Shown one piece after another: positions 13,154-21,663 of a DNA stretch of 64,000 nucleotides. The stretch's first letter is position 1; every line of letters starts with the position of its first letter. The position numbers were made by a program, and so were the translations under genes. The notes beneath the pieces are model-generated. The model was not told where the DNA came from, searched no databases, and was given only the letters and a program-made list of their open reading frames with translations. Origin of the DNA: Xiphydria camelus (Eukaryota; Arthropoda; Insecta; Hymenoptera; Xiphydriidae); assembly GCA_963678675.1 (NCBI GenBank), contig OY783192.1:20531174-20595173 (forward strand), written 5' to 3'.

Positions 13154-13560
13154 TTAACCCGGTGTACTCTTGAATGTATCTGCGAGCACAAACAATTTCC
13201 CGAAATTTTCTTCCCCGGAAAACTGTGTAACTATTGCTGCTTTAAATACTTCCCAAGACACTGGACGAAGTCTCAAACCATAAAACCATCTTTTTGCAAT
13301 GCCTTGCAATTTTAGTTGTGATAAAAACCGTTTGTTAGGGTCAGTCCATATATACATTAATGCGTATTTTTCGATCCTTTCCAAACATTCCCTAGCCGAC
13401 AAGACTTTCTTCTCCGGATCAAATTCCGGCAAAATTCCGGAGCAAATTCCCTCGTACTTTCCTTAAGTATCGTCGAAAGCACTTCAGTTAATTTAGCAAA
13501 ATCCGGAATATCCGGATCTCCGGAATATATAGTACGCCTTCGATTCGTACATGATGCCAC
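13154..13560 (-). pseudogene. LTR-retrotransposon gag fragment
   Basis: The minus-strand frame 13432-13154 encodes MPEFDPEKKVLSARECLERI followed by a WTDPNKRFLSQLKLQGIAK and WFYGLRLRP segment. This is the capsid-like core of Ty3/gypsy-type Gag (PEFDG..W...I, L.G.A..W). Upstream, 13560-13435 continues in another frame (PDIPDFAKLTEVLSTI), so there is at least one frameshift. There is no zinc knuckle, pol or LTR. It is unrelated in sequence to the intact gypsy element at 27706-32207. Confidence 0.6.
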
Positions 13561-13959
13561 CGACCGTCAACATAAGCGCTCTTCCAGGTTTATATCCCCT
13601 TTTCCTTCTACGCCTTCTACCTTGCACTCGACGTCGTTGCCAAGCACCACAGTGCCACCTGCGCCCGTGCGGAGAGTCTCGAACCACTCTCGTCGATGTG
13701 AGATGTGTCGGGAACCCCGATAGCCAGGTGGCTTTACAGTGGTGGCACTGTGGGACCACGCGGTGACTTTGAGAAACATCACAGTGATGTCTTGGTGCGT
13801 GCCCACTGGGGTACCACTGTGGCATCACGCAGTGCACACGGTGGATAAAGTGGATAAAGTAGGATTTTGCAAAAGGGGAACTGCATGCAGTGACTTTACC
13901 GAGGTTTTTCACTGCAGTGCCGCCGCCTGCCACCAGTCTGGTAGTGTCGCTTTTTTTTT

Positions 13960-14055
13960 CACGCCCTAATGGGATTTGAACCTGCGATCTTTAGAATACG
14001 AGATGCTTCGAAACTGGGAATGCTTCGCATTCTACCAATTGAGCCACCGACTCTT
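13960..14055 (-). other. tRNA-like segment (A and B boxes)
   Basis: On the minus strand an A-box-like TGGCTCAATTGG (14046-14035) is followed by a B-box GGTTCAAATCC (13982-13972). GATCGCA precedes the B box and a short A-rich tail follows it. Acceptor-stem halves do not pair, so this is not a functional tRNA; it looks like the Pol III promoter head of a SINE captured by the surrounding element. Close relatives are at 17300-17397, 17690-17740, 26808-26890 and 50170-50258. Confidence 0.55.
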
Positions 14056-14172
14056 CAAGCGCGATGTTGCTCCACTCCGGTCATAATATAGAAACCGGAC
14101 ATGACAGTGACTGCTTTCGAAAGTTCTCATTAAATTTTTAAAAATAATTTGATCTTTTTCTTTTTGAAAATA

Positions 14173-14781
14173 AATGTCAACATAACCACGTAACATAAAC
14201 AAAGAATTAGTAAATAAAAGTAGTTTTAAAAGTGCAAGTGCAATAATGCCGCTAGTGGAAGGAGAAGCGGTATTGAAAGCAGAGAGAGAGAGGGTTTGTA
14301 TTTTCCTGCGGAATCAAAAAGAGAAACCAAAATGCAGTGAAAATCGTCGCTTCTTGCGTACAATCGTCACACATGGTACTATTTGCCCTACCGATTTACG
14401 TACAGAAGCGTTGCAAAAACATGTTTGCGTCTTCCTCTGGCCCAGCTGCACTTGCACGTTACTTCTTTATTGTTGTTTACTAGTAAGATGTTCACTTCAA
14501 CTTCGTGAGGAGCACTTCTTACATGTGACGATTGTACGCAAGAAGCGACGATTTTCACTGTATTTTGGTTTCTCTTTTTGATTCAGCAGGAAAATACAAA
14601 CTGCTTTTTCAATACCGCTTCTCCTTCCACTAGCGGCATTTTTGACTCTCCTAGAACTGACAAGATATCTTCGATATCGATATTCATCACTTATGAATTG
14701 GGTTTATTGCACTTGCACTCTTAAAACTACTTTTAGGTATTTACACAAATACTTTGTTTACGTTACATGGTTATCTTGACA
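14173..14781. repeat. Hairpin with arms over 200 bp
   Basis: The left arm begins TGTCAACATAACCACGTAAC and the right arm ends GTTACATGGTTATCTTGACA. Inside, CAATAATGCCGCTAGTGGAA pairs with TTCCACTAGCGGCATTTTTG, and GCGTACAATCGTCACACATG pairs with CATGTGACGATTGTACGC. The spacer is about 140 bp. The ORF across it is incidental. It lies inside copy A of the CCCCGATAGC family. Confidence 0.65.
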
Positions 14782-15067
14782 TTCGGTCCGCAACGACGGC
14801 CATCTTAGGAAGAACGAAACGCCACCATACAGCGGTGTTCGACGCGAATAAAAGTTCCGTACGGCGTCAGCGAATAGACCAATCAGGATCAAGTATTCCG
14901 TTCTGGCAAAAATTCGCACTCCGGATCCTCACTGTGGCATCAGAGTAACGTCACTCAGTGACGCCACCGCGTGACTTTTGGGTGAAAGTCACGCTTGGCT
15001 ATCGGGGAAGCCCCGCTGTCGCCAATCCAGGCATCTGCTTTATCGACTTCTAGTAAACGTCTCACTA

Positions 15068-15273
15068 CCCCGATAGCATAAAGTGGCGCCACCGTGACTG
15101 CACACTACTTTCACGCGGTGCATTCGAGTCCATGCACTGGGGTGTCCATCTGGACGTCCAGCGTGAAGCCACACTGCAGTCACGCAGTGTAAGTACGATG
15201 GTAAAAGTAGAATTTTGCAAAAAGGGGGCGATAAAGTAGGATTTCTCGCCTGCCTTATCCGCCTACTACCGTA
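15068..15273. mobile_element. CCCCGATAGC-family element, truncated copy B
   Basis: Starts at CCCCGATAGCATAAAGTGGC and closely follows the left part of the copy at 49922 (GGGGTGTCCATCTGGA, AAAAAGGGGGCGATAAAGTA). It stops where the next copy begins at 15274. Confidence 0.6.
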
Positions 15274-15441
15274 CCCCGATAGCCAAGCGTGACTTTCACC
15301 CGAGCGTCACGCGGTGGCAGCACGCCGTGTTGGCACGGGAGCTTCACTGTGCCGTCACCGCGTGATTGTCACCGAGTGACGTTACTCATACGTTACTGGG
15401 ATGCCACGGAGTGATTGTCACTGGATGACGTTACTGTGACG

Positions 15442-16386
15442 CCACTGTGACTTAATAATAATAATAATAAAAGCGGTTAGGACGCTAATCATTCCTGAAC
15501 GTCACCGAAAACTTAATAGTTTTATTGTAGCCCCGCTGTGATTAGGGGTGTACCTTAGATTTGCATCTTGGCCTTTTTGGCCAGTCCACATATCCATTCC
15601 ACCCCTAGCTCTCTAGCCCTTTCCAGGCTAGGAAAAGCCTCGCCTATCAGACGGTGTCTATAAGCCCCTAGTGCTGGACATTCCAGCAGCAGGTGCTGGG
15701 CATCTTCCCTCTCCACTTTGCAGTATCGACATCTATCCGTTTCCGATAGACCTAGTCTCCTGCAGTGTGAGTTGAATTTTCCGTGACCAGTTAATAGTCT
15801 GATTGTAATGCTCAGGCTTATCCTGTTCATGTTCACTAGTAACCTGGCTCTCTTTTCTGCTAGGCGAGGCATTAGATTCCTCGCCTGTCTGCCCGTTCCT
15901 AGATTAGTCCACCGGTGAAAATGTTCCCTGTGGAATTTCCTCTTAATCTCTAACCTGCCCATGGCAAAGGGGACTCCCACTGGCATGAGGTTCTCCTTTC
16001 TGGTGCCCTCTTTCGCCAGTACGTCCGCTATCTCGTTACCATGGACTCCTGTGTGTCCGGGGACCCAAGCAAGAGTAATCTTGTTGGTTTTCCCTAGAAT
16101 CTCTAGCACTTCCATAGTCTCCCACACAATCTGTGAATTTGTGCTTGTCCTGTGGAGTGCTTTTATAGCAGCTTGACTGTCAGACCAAATATAAATATAC
16201 TTGTTCGCAGTGCGCTGCTCTACAAGTAGTTCCAGGCAGTGTTTTATTGCCAAGACTTCCGCCTGGAACACTGTGGCTTTGTCTCCCAGGGCGATACTTA
16301 CCCTGAGGTCTTCTTGAGGTCCAAAGACTCCCGCCCCAAAGCGACCCCCGTACCCCGACCCATCGGTGTACCCACTGTGACTTAAT
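15442..16386 (-). mobile_element. 5'-truncated LINE insertion with 15-bp target duplication
   Basis: CCACTGTGACTTAAT occurs at 15442-15456 and again at 16372-16386, a clean target-site duplication. The 3' end of the element, on the minus strand, is a simple ATT/TAA repeat next to the left copy. The body is 915 bp and contains only the last part of ORF2. This is the classic product of incomplete target-primed reverse transcription. Confidence 0.8.
15555..16371 (-). CDS. LINE ORF2 C-terminus: RNase H and CCHC-like tail (partial)
   Basis: About 272 residues remain. The RNase H domain is intact at its active site: YTDGSGYGG, FQAEVLAIKHCLE, IWSDSQAAI and HGNEIADVLAKEG supply the D-E-D-D acidic set, and WVPGHTGVHGN is the usual handle. 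The C-terminus has CRYCKVEREDAQHLLLECPA, a CX2C..HX4C zinc-binding tail found in I, R1 and Jockey-type elements. RT and endonuclease are absent because of 5' truncation. RNase H removes the RNA strand of RNA:DNA hybrids. The clade (I or R1-like) is inferred from the RNase H plus cysteine tail. Confidence 0.75.
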
Positions 16387-16431
16387 CTTTTCAAAAATCC
16401 AAATTGTTCAATAAAAATTAAAAATTATATA

Positions 16432-16968
16432 TTAGGTGTTGGAATTAATTCGTAGCGTTTTTTAATGAAAAAAAATATGATCATGCCCAAACTTTTAAGA
16501 CGTTTTCCTACTGGTGATAAGTCAACTCCCAACTTGGTTGGTACATAACCTTTTTTTCAAATCATAAATAACATTTTATAATAATTTATTGAATATATCA
16601 AAATTTGTGCCGAATAAAGTGTTCTTGCGGGGAGTTTTGCTTCATTATTTTAATATGAACAAAAGTGCAGCTACGTATTTAGAGGAAGTGTACATGCTCT
16701 AGCTGCGAGCAAATGCGTCGGAAGTGATTTGCACGTTTTAAAGCTGGTGATTTCGACTTGGATGACAAGGAGCCGAATAAATTTGAAGATAATGATTTGG
16801 AGGCATTAGTCCATCAAGACTCATGTCAAACACTTATGTATAAAGAATTCTTACCATTAAATTGTGATGTTTACGATATTACATTACTATCGGTAACAAC
16901 GAAATACTGTACTACCTGCGTGCCATTTATTGTTAAGATCGACGCTACAAATTAATTCCAACACCTAA
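16432..16968 (+). mobile_element. Mariner deletion derivative (537 bp)
   Basis: The terminal inverted repeats begin TTAGGTGTTGGAATTAATTC on both sides and are flanked by TA (16430-16431 and 16969-16970). The interior keeps part of a mariner transposase N-terminus on the plus strand (FKAGDFDLDDKEPNKFEDND, then LEALVHQDSCQT near 16740-16830). The DDD catalytic domain is deleted. It is inserted in copy C of the CCCCGATAGC family. Confidence 0.82.
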
Positions 16969-17299
16969 TAATACAAAAATTCCATCGTGAACTTAACCCA
17001 TTAAAGCCCAAATTAATTTCTGGTGGATTTTCTTTACGAAACTTGCATGATTTGTTACTCAGAGGTTATGAGAAAAAAATTCCAAATGACCGTCCTATAC
17101 ATAAGACGCTTGGCGCTAATGGTTAACTTTAACATGATTCTTGACGAATATTCTACTATAAATAGTGAATGGATAATTATCATAATCGCTACTGTTTTGA
17201 AAAAGAACATCAAATTATTTTAGAAAATTTAACGAGAACCTTCGAGAGCAGTCACTGTCATGTCCGGTTTCTATATATGACTGTAGTCGACCAACATCT

Positions 17300-17397
17300 C
17301 TCGAAGAGTCGGTGGCGTAATGCGAAAACGTTTCCCAGTCTCGAGGCATCTGGCCTAGGATATTCCAAAGATCGCAGGTTCAAATCCCGGTGGGGCA
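17300..17397 (+). other. tRNA-like segment, plus strand
   Basis: GTGGCGTAATGCG (a shortened A box) is followed by the B box GGTTCAAATCC at 17377-17387, with GATCGCA before it and an A-rich tail after it. Same family as 13960-14055. Confidence 0.5.
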
Positions 17398-17689
17398 CGG
17401 AAAAAAAGAAGAAGCAACACCTCTAGGCGGGTAAAGTCACTGTGTGCGTTCCCTTTTTGCAAAATCTACATACCGACAATTATTTTGAAAGCGCACCGCG
17501 TGACTGCACAGTGCTGTTGTAGTGACGATCGCTGTGCAGTCACAGTAACCTCACTCGCTGTTGCCACTCCGTGTCGCCACTGTGACGTCCGCGGGGGCAC
17601 GCACGATAAGGTCACTGTGATGTTTCCTAACTCCACCGCGTGACGGCACAGTGCGCTCGTAGTGACAAAATTTGGCTATCGGGGTAGGA

Positions 17690-17740
17690 GACTGGGAACG
17701 CTTCTCGCATTCTACCAATTGCGCCATCGACTCTTTGCGG
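17690..17740 (-). other. Partial tRNA-like segment (A-box half)
   Basis: On the minus strand GATGGCGCAATTGGTAGAAT and GCGAGAAGCGTTCCCAGTCT match the first half of the segment at 26808; the B-box half is missing. Adjacent 17740-17850 is the inverse of 26690-26810, so the two sites share one ancestral repeat. Confidence 0.5.
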
Positions 17741-17846
17741 TGGGAGTCGACTAAGTTATACATATAATATCAATACCTGAAAGCAACTACTGTGAGTAGT
17801 GAGATAAACCCGAAAGCCGATTTCGAGCTATGTCAAACGTAAGCTA

Positions 17847-18215
17847 AAACCGGCCTTTATTGGGGACGCTAGAAATGAATGCGGTACCTGGCGGCAAAGC
17901 GTGTACTAAAAAATATGGCCGATATTGGCGTTTTGGATTGGTTCGTAATTGAAAAGCGTTAATTTGCTCCAACATTTTTTTAAAAATGAGCATTTTTAGA
18001 ACAAGATATAGACATTTATTTTCACAAACAATGAAACGAATTCATTCGGATCAACTGTATACTACTGGTCGCCGGAATTTGAAATACGCGGCGTGCTGAA
18101 CGCCTAATATCCGCCATGTTTCCGCAGCGCCGCGAGCGCCGCCATTGGTAAATAGCGGTCTTAATAAAATGCAACACTGAGATATCTCAGTGTTGTATTG
18201 TGTAAAGGCCGGTTT
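17847..18215. mobile_element. AAACCGGCC-ended element, long copy
   Basis: Starts AAACCGGCCTTTA and ends TAAAGGCCGGTTT. Near the right end is the palindrome ACACTGAGATATCTCAGTGT. Two short relatives with the same ends lie at 26599-26697 and 50274-50363. Confidence 0.5.
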
Positions 18216-18715
18216 ATTAAGGCGAACGCCAGTTCGCCTGGTCGAGAGAGAAAGAGCGATAGCCATGGCAAACAGCAGAGCCTTATTTACAGTAAAGAAC
18301 GAAAATTTAACCTATACGTTATTTCACTACCGTTTTTCCAGCTGACAATGGTTATAGACAACAGCAGGCGCTATAAGAAATGCTCTTCTTATGTCATATG
18401 TATATAAATATTGCCAAGACACGCGTTAAAGATACTTGTTAATGTTTATTATCGTACTTGAAAACACTCTCCGTATTTAACAATTATAAAACCCGTTCCG
18501 AATCCCGTGTTTTTTAGTGTCATGAGTTTCACACAGATGGCGTTTTCTCCGATAGCTTGATGCGAGATCGCTATTCCGTCTGCTATGCTTTTAAAACAGT
18601 GCCTTTCGAAGCATTGATTATCTATCATCTGTCAACCGTAACGATCCGACAAAATAATGGCATGTATTTGAATAATAAACGATAATCTGGAAACGAAAGG
18701 AGAAATTTGCAACCG
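18216..18715. other. No gene or recognised repeat
   Basis: AT-rich intronic sequence with short unrelated reading frames only. Confidence 0.4.
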
Positions 18716-19431
18716 CAAATTCCGTTTGACAGATACGATTCATTCTAATTCAAAACAGAGCTGGAAAGACTCGATTGGCTAAATGGTTAAATGGTACATT
18801 ACATGGTACATGAACTTTGACGATGATGAAAAACAGAAGCTGATAGAAGAAGTACACGCGGTATAATTACTGTAAGGGATGCGAAACATACTCGTCCTAA
18901 TTTTGTGGAGGTAAGCCCTGGAACTCGATGGAATATCAAGACCAAGACGCTCGACAATGATACGCGTATCGTTGCTGTTCGTAACGATTCGTTCAGTTTA
19001 GTAACTTCAAAATAATCTATAGACGTTACACTGGCTTATATTTTTGTATCTGTGTCGATGTCAATGATAAGCCTAAAAATGGAATTCTGTTTGACAGATA
19101 CGATTCATCCTAATTCAAAACAGAGCTGGAAAGACTCGACTGGCTAAATAGTTAAATGGTACATGAACATTGACGATGATGAAAAACAGACGCTGATAGA
19201 GGAAGAACACGCGATATAGTTACTGTAAGGGATGCGAAGCACACTAATTTTGTGTTGATAAGGCCTGGAAATCGATGGAATATCAAGACCAAGACGCTCG
19301 ACAATGCTACACATATCGTTGCTGTTCATAATGATTCTTTCAGTTTCGTAACTTCAAAATAATCTATAGATGTTACGCTGGCTTAGATTTTTGTATCTGT
19401 GTCGATGTCAATGATAAGTCTAAAAAATAAA
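18716..19431. repeat. 365-bp tandem duplication
   Basis: Two units, about 18716-19080 and 19081-19431, share long near-identical blocks: CAGATACGATTCAT, ACAGAGCTGGAAAGACTCGA, GGAATATCAAGACCAAGACG, AACTTCAAAATAATCTATAG and GTGTCGATGTCAATGATAAG. They differ by scattered substitutions and short indels, so the duplication is not new. It lies directly before the Ulp1-like ORF and could be its upstream region or part of the same element. Confidence 0.75.
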
Positions 19432-19451
19432 GGGATCTATTGATTGGTACG

Positions 19452-20114
19452 ATGGACGTTGATCATTCTTCTTTTTATCGCATACACCTCAGCGATCCCG
19501 TAGAAACCGGTGAAGAGCAACAATCAATACCAAATTCTCAGAATGACATTTTATCTGAACATTCGTATGCTTTGCAACAAGTGGTGAGAAGGGTCACTAA
19601 AAGAGTAGTAACGTGGCAAAAATTACCACAATTGGATCTTCTACTTCTTCAACGAGAAGAAATACAGAAAATTGAGAACGGTGAATGTCTTAATGACAAA
19701 CACATGAGTGTTTTTACTTCTATTGTCCAGAATAGTACTCAATACATGCCTTACGACACCATTTACATCCAAAAACCTGCTAAAATTTTTCCGGTGCCTT
19801 CGCAAACTGATCATATACAAATTTTGCCTTCTCTAAATCACTGGGTATGCAGTTACTACGATTGCCGCCAAGATCAATTATTAATTTATGATTCGTTGAA
19901 TAATAGCAACATCGATAAACATCAGAAAATTTTTCTCCAACGATTATATCCTGATTTCAATCTTGATAACATACGATTTCCGAAGGTTCAAAGACAAGAA
20001 AATAATACTGACTGTGGTTTATTTGCTATTGCGTTCGCGGTGTCATTAATTTTAGGCAAGAAACCTGAAACATTATTCTACTGTACAGAAAGTATGCTCT
20101 GTCACACTTACTGA
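19452..20114 (+). CDS. Ulp1-type (C48) cysteine protease of a repeat element
   Basis: Encodes 220 residues from the ATG at 19452. The C-terminal half is a C48 protease fold: His in LNHWVCSYYD (130), Asp in LIYDSLNN (147), Gln in QRQENN (182) and Cys in TDCGLFAIAFA (188), so all catalytic residues are present. Ulp1/SENP enzymes remove SUMO-like modifiers. The first 60 residues resemble nothing I know. A second copy in inverse orientation is at 20881-21153 plus 24923-25268, split by a transposon. In both copies an open C-terminal extension (HFPLYSDKESASGN..) continues in another phase after the stop, which suggests a shared frameshift or a spliced tail. Because the gene sits in a repeated inverted structure, I take it as element-encoded, not a host SENP gene. 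Confidence 0.6.
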   Translation: MDVDHSSFYRIHLSDPVETGEEQQSIPNSQNDILSEHSYALQQVVRRVTKRVVTWQKLPQLDLLLLQREEIQKIENGECLNDKHMSVFTSIVQNSTQYMPYDTIYIQKPAKIFPVPSQTDHIQILPSLNHWVCSYYDCRQDQLLIYDSLNNSNIDKHQKIFLQRLYPDFNLDNIRFPKVQRQENNTDCGLFAIAFAVSLILGKKPETLFYCTESMLCHTY

Positions 20115-20880
20115 AAATTTTGACCGATCGCACAATCACGCATTTTCCTTTATATTCTGACAAAGAAAGTGCATCAGGTAATTTGTCGAATATGGTTTCA
20201 GCCGTGACACCAAAGTACAAAATCATATTAAGTAAAAGAAAACCCCCCCAAAAAAACATTTTCCAAATGTAAAATGGTGGGTCGAGAGAGAAAGGCGACC
20301 CTTACCTGCCTAAAAAATGAGATTTCAACAAACAAACAAAAATTATATCAACAAGCTGCAGCTTTTAGTCGCGAAAGATATGATCACATTAAACAATTTC
20401 TGAAGAAAAAAAAATTTATACCACCCTCACCACCCCCTTAAACTCACTCGACAGCCCGCTTCTGTAACAGCAAACGGAGCTATTGATTGGTGCGATGGAC
20501 GTTGAGCATTCTTCTTCTTATCGCTAATCGCAAAAGCGGGCTGTTGAGTGAGTTTAAGGGGGTGGTGTGAGGGTGGTATATATTTTTTTTCTTCAGAAAT
20601 TGTTTAATGTGATCATATTTTTCGCGACTAAAAGCTGCAGCTTGTTAATATCATTTTTGTTTGTTTGTTGAAATCTCATTTTTTAGGCAGGTAAGGGTCG
20701 CCTTTCTCTCTCGACCCACCATTTTACATTTGGAAAATGTTTTTTTGGGGGGTTTTCTTTTACTTAATATGATTTTGTACTTTGGTGTCACGGCTGAAAC
20801 CATATTCGACAAATTACCTGATGCACTTTCTTTGTCAGAATATAAAGGAAAATGCGTGATTGTGCGATTGGTCAAAATTT

Positions 20881-21153
20881 TCAGTAAGTGTGACAGAGCA
20901 TACTTTCTGTACAGTAGAATAATGTTTCAGGTTTATTGCCTAAAATTAATGACACCGCGAACGCAATAGCAAATAAACCACAGTCAGTATTATTTTCTTG
21001 TCTTTGAACCTTCGGAAATCGTATGTTATCAAGATTGAAATCAGGATATAATCGTTGGAGAAAAATTTTCTGATGTTTATCGATGTTGCTATTATTCAAC
21101 GAATCATAAATTAATAATTGATCTTGGCGGCAATCGTAGTAACTGCATACCCA
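20881..21153 (-). pseudogene. Ulp1-like protease, 3' part of interrupted copy
   Basis: The minus-strand frame begins inside the protease at WVCSYYDCRQD and runs to CHTY, with the Asp, Gln and Cys catalytic residues preserved. The 5' part is on the far side of the inserted transposon (25268-24923), ending at LPSLNHW. The interruption falls exactly between His-Trp and Val, with a CCA target duplication. Confidence 0.8.
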
Positions 21154-21663
21154 CAAGAAACGTTTCGAGGCCGCCGATTCCGATCTTGATGAAACTTCGT
21201 AAATTTAAAGTTTATCGAAAAATAAGAGACCCCTATTTTTTTATAGCGGCCCAATTTTGGTTTAAGGGGGTGAAATGGACCCCTGAATTTTCACCCCCTT
21301 CGAGCTATCTCCGAAACGAAGCGAGATAGATGAAAACTTTCAATGTATGTTTTGTTTGGTTTTTTTAGTATAATAAAATCCCCTAAACAGATTTTGAAAA
21401 AAAGCATTATTTTTCAAAAAAAAAAAATTTTTTTATCTAATTTTTCGAAATTTCGGTTTAGTCATGTGGACAAAAATTTAGGAAATTTTATTACAAATTC
21501 AACCATGTATGACATGATATATTTCCCTCCTACAGTTTTGCAAATTTCTAACTTTTATGTCTGATAATGAGCGGGCTACCAATGGCAGTGACGGGATAGG
21601 TCGGGGGTTATTACTTCTATGTATTTTAATGCCACTTTTCTTTTATTTAATAAAGTTCAACTT

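Larger units (their letters stand above)
13715..15007. mobile_element. CCCCGATAGC-family element, copy A
   Basis: Bounded by CCCCGATAGCC (13715) and its inverse GGCTATCGGGG (ending 15007). The left third is full of short imperfect palindromes of CACNGTG type (CACTGTGG, CACAGTG, CACGGTG). It contains a minus-strand tRNA-like segment at 13960-14055 and a large hairpin at 14173-14781. No transposase is encoded. The family recurs at 15068, 15274-17684, 26014-27116, 37009-37079, 49922-50546 and around 50640-51419. Confidence 0.6.
15274..17684. mobile_element. CCCCGATAGC-family element, copy C with nested insertions
   Basis: Runs from CCCCGATAGCCAAGCG to TTTGGCTATCGGGG, with TA on both sides (TA|CCCC and GGGG|TA), which suggests a TA target duplication. 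A LINE fragment (15457-16371) and a mariner derivative (16432-16968) have inserted into it. It carries a plus-strand tRNA-like segment at 17300-17397, and CACNGTG palindromes at both ends. Confidence 0.55.

Noticed and set aside
13960..14055. Possible tRNA gene (also 26808-26890 and 50170-50258)
   Set aside because: A and B boxes are present but acceptor stems do not pair and copies sit inside repeated elements; they are tRNA-derived at most.
14246..14581. 111-residue plus-strand ORF
   Set aside because: Lies across a hairpin repeat; its two halves are reverse complements.
20661..20969. Plus-strand ORF with FFLGGFLLLNMILYFG-like sequence (and 20026-20259)
   Set aside because: Antisense of the protease 3' region, present in both arms; a shadow frame.
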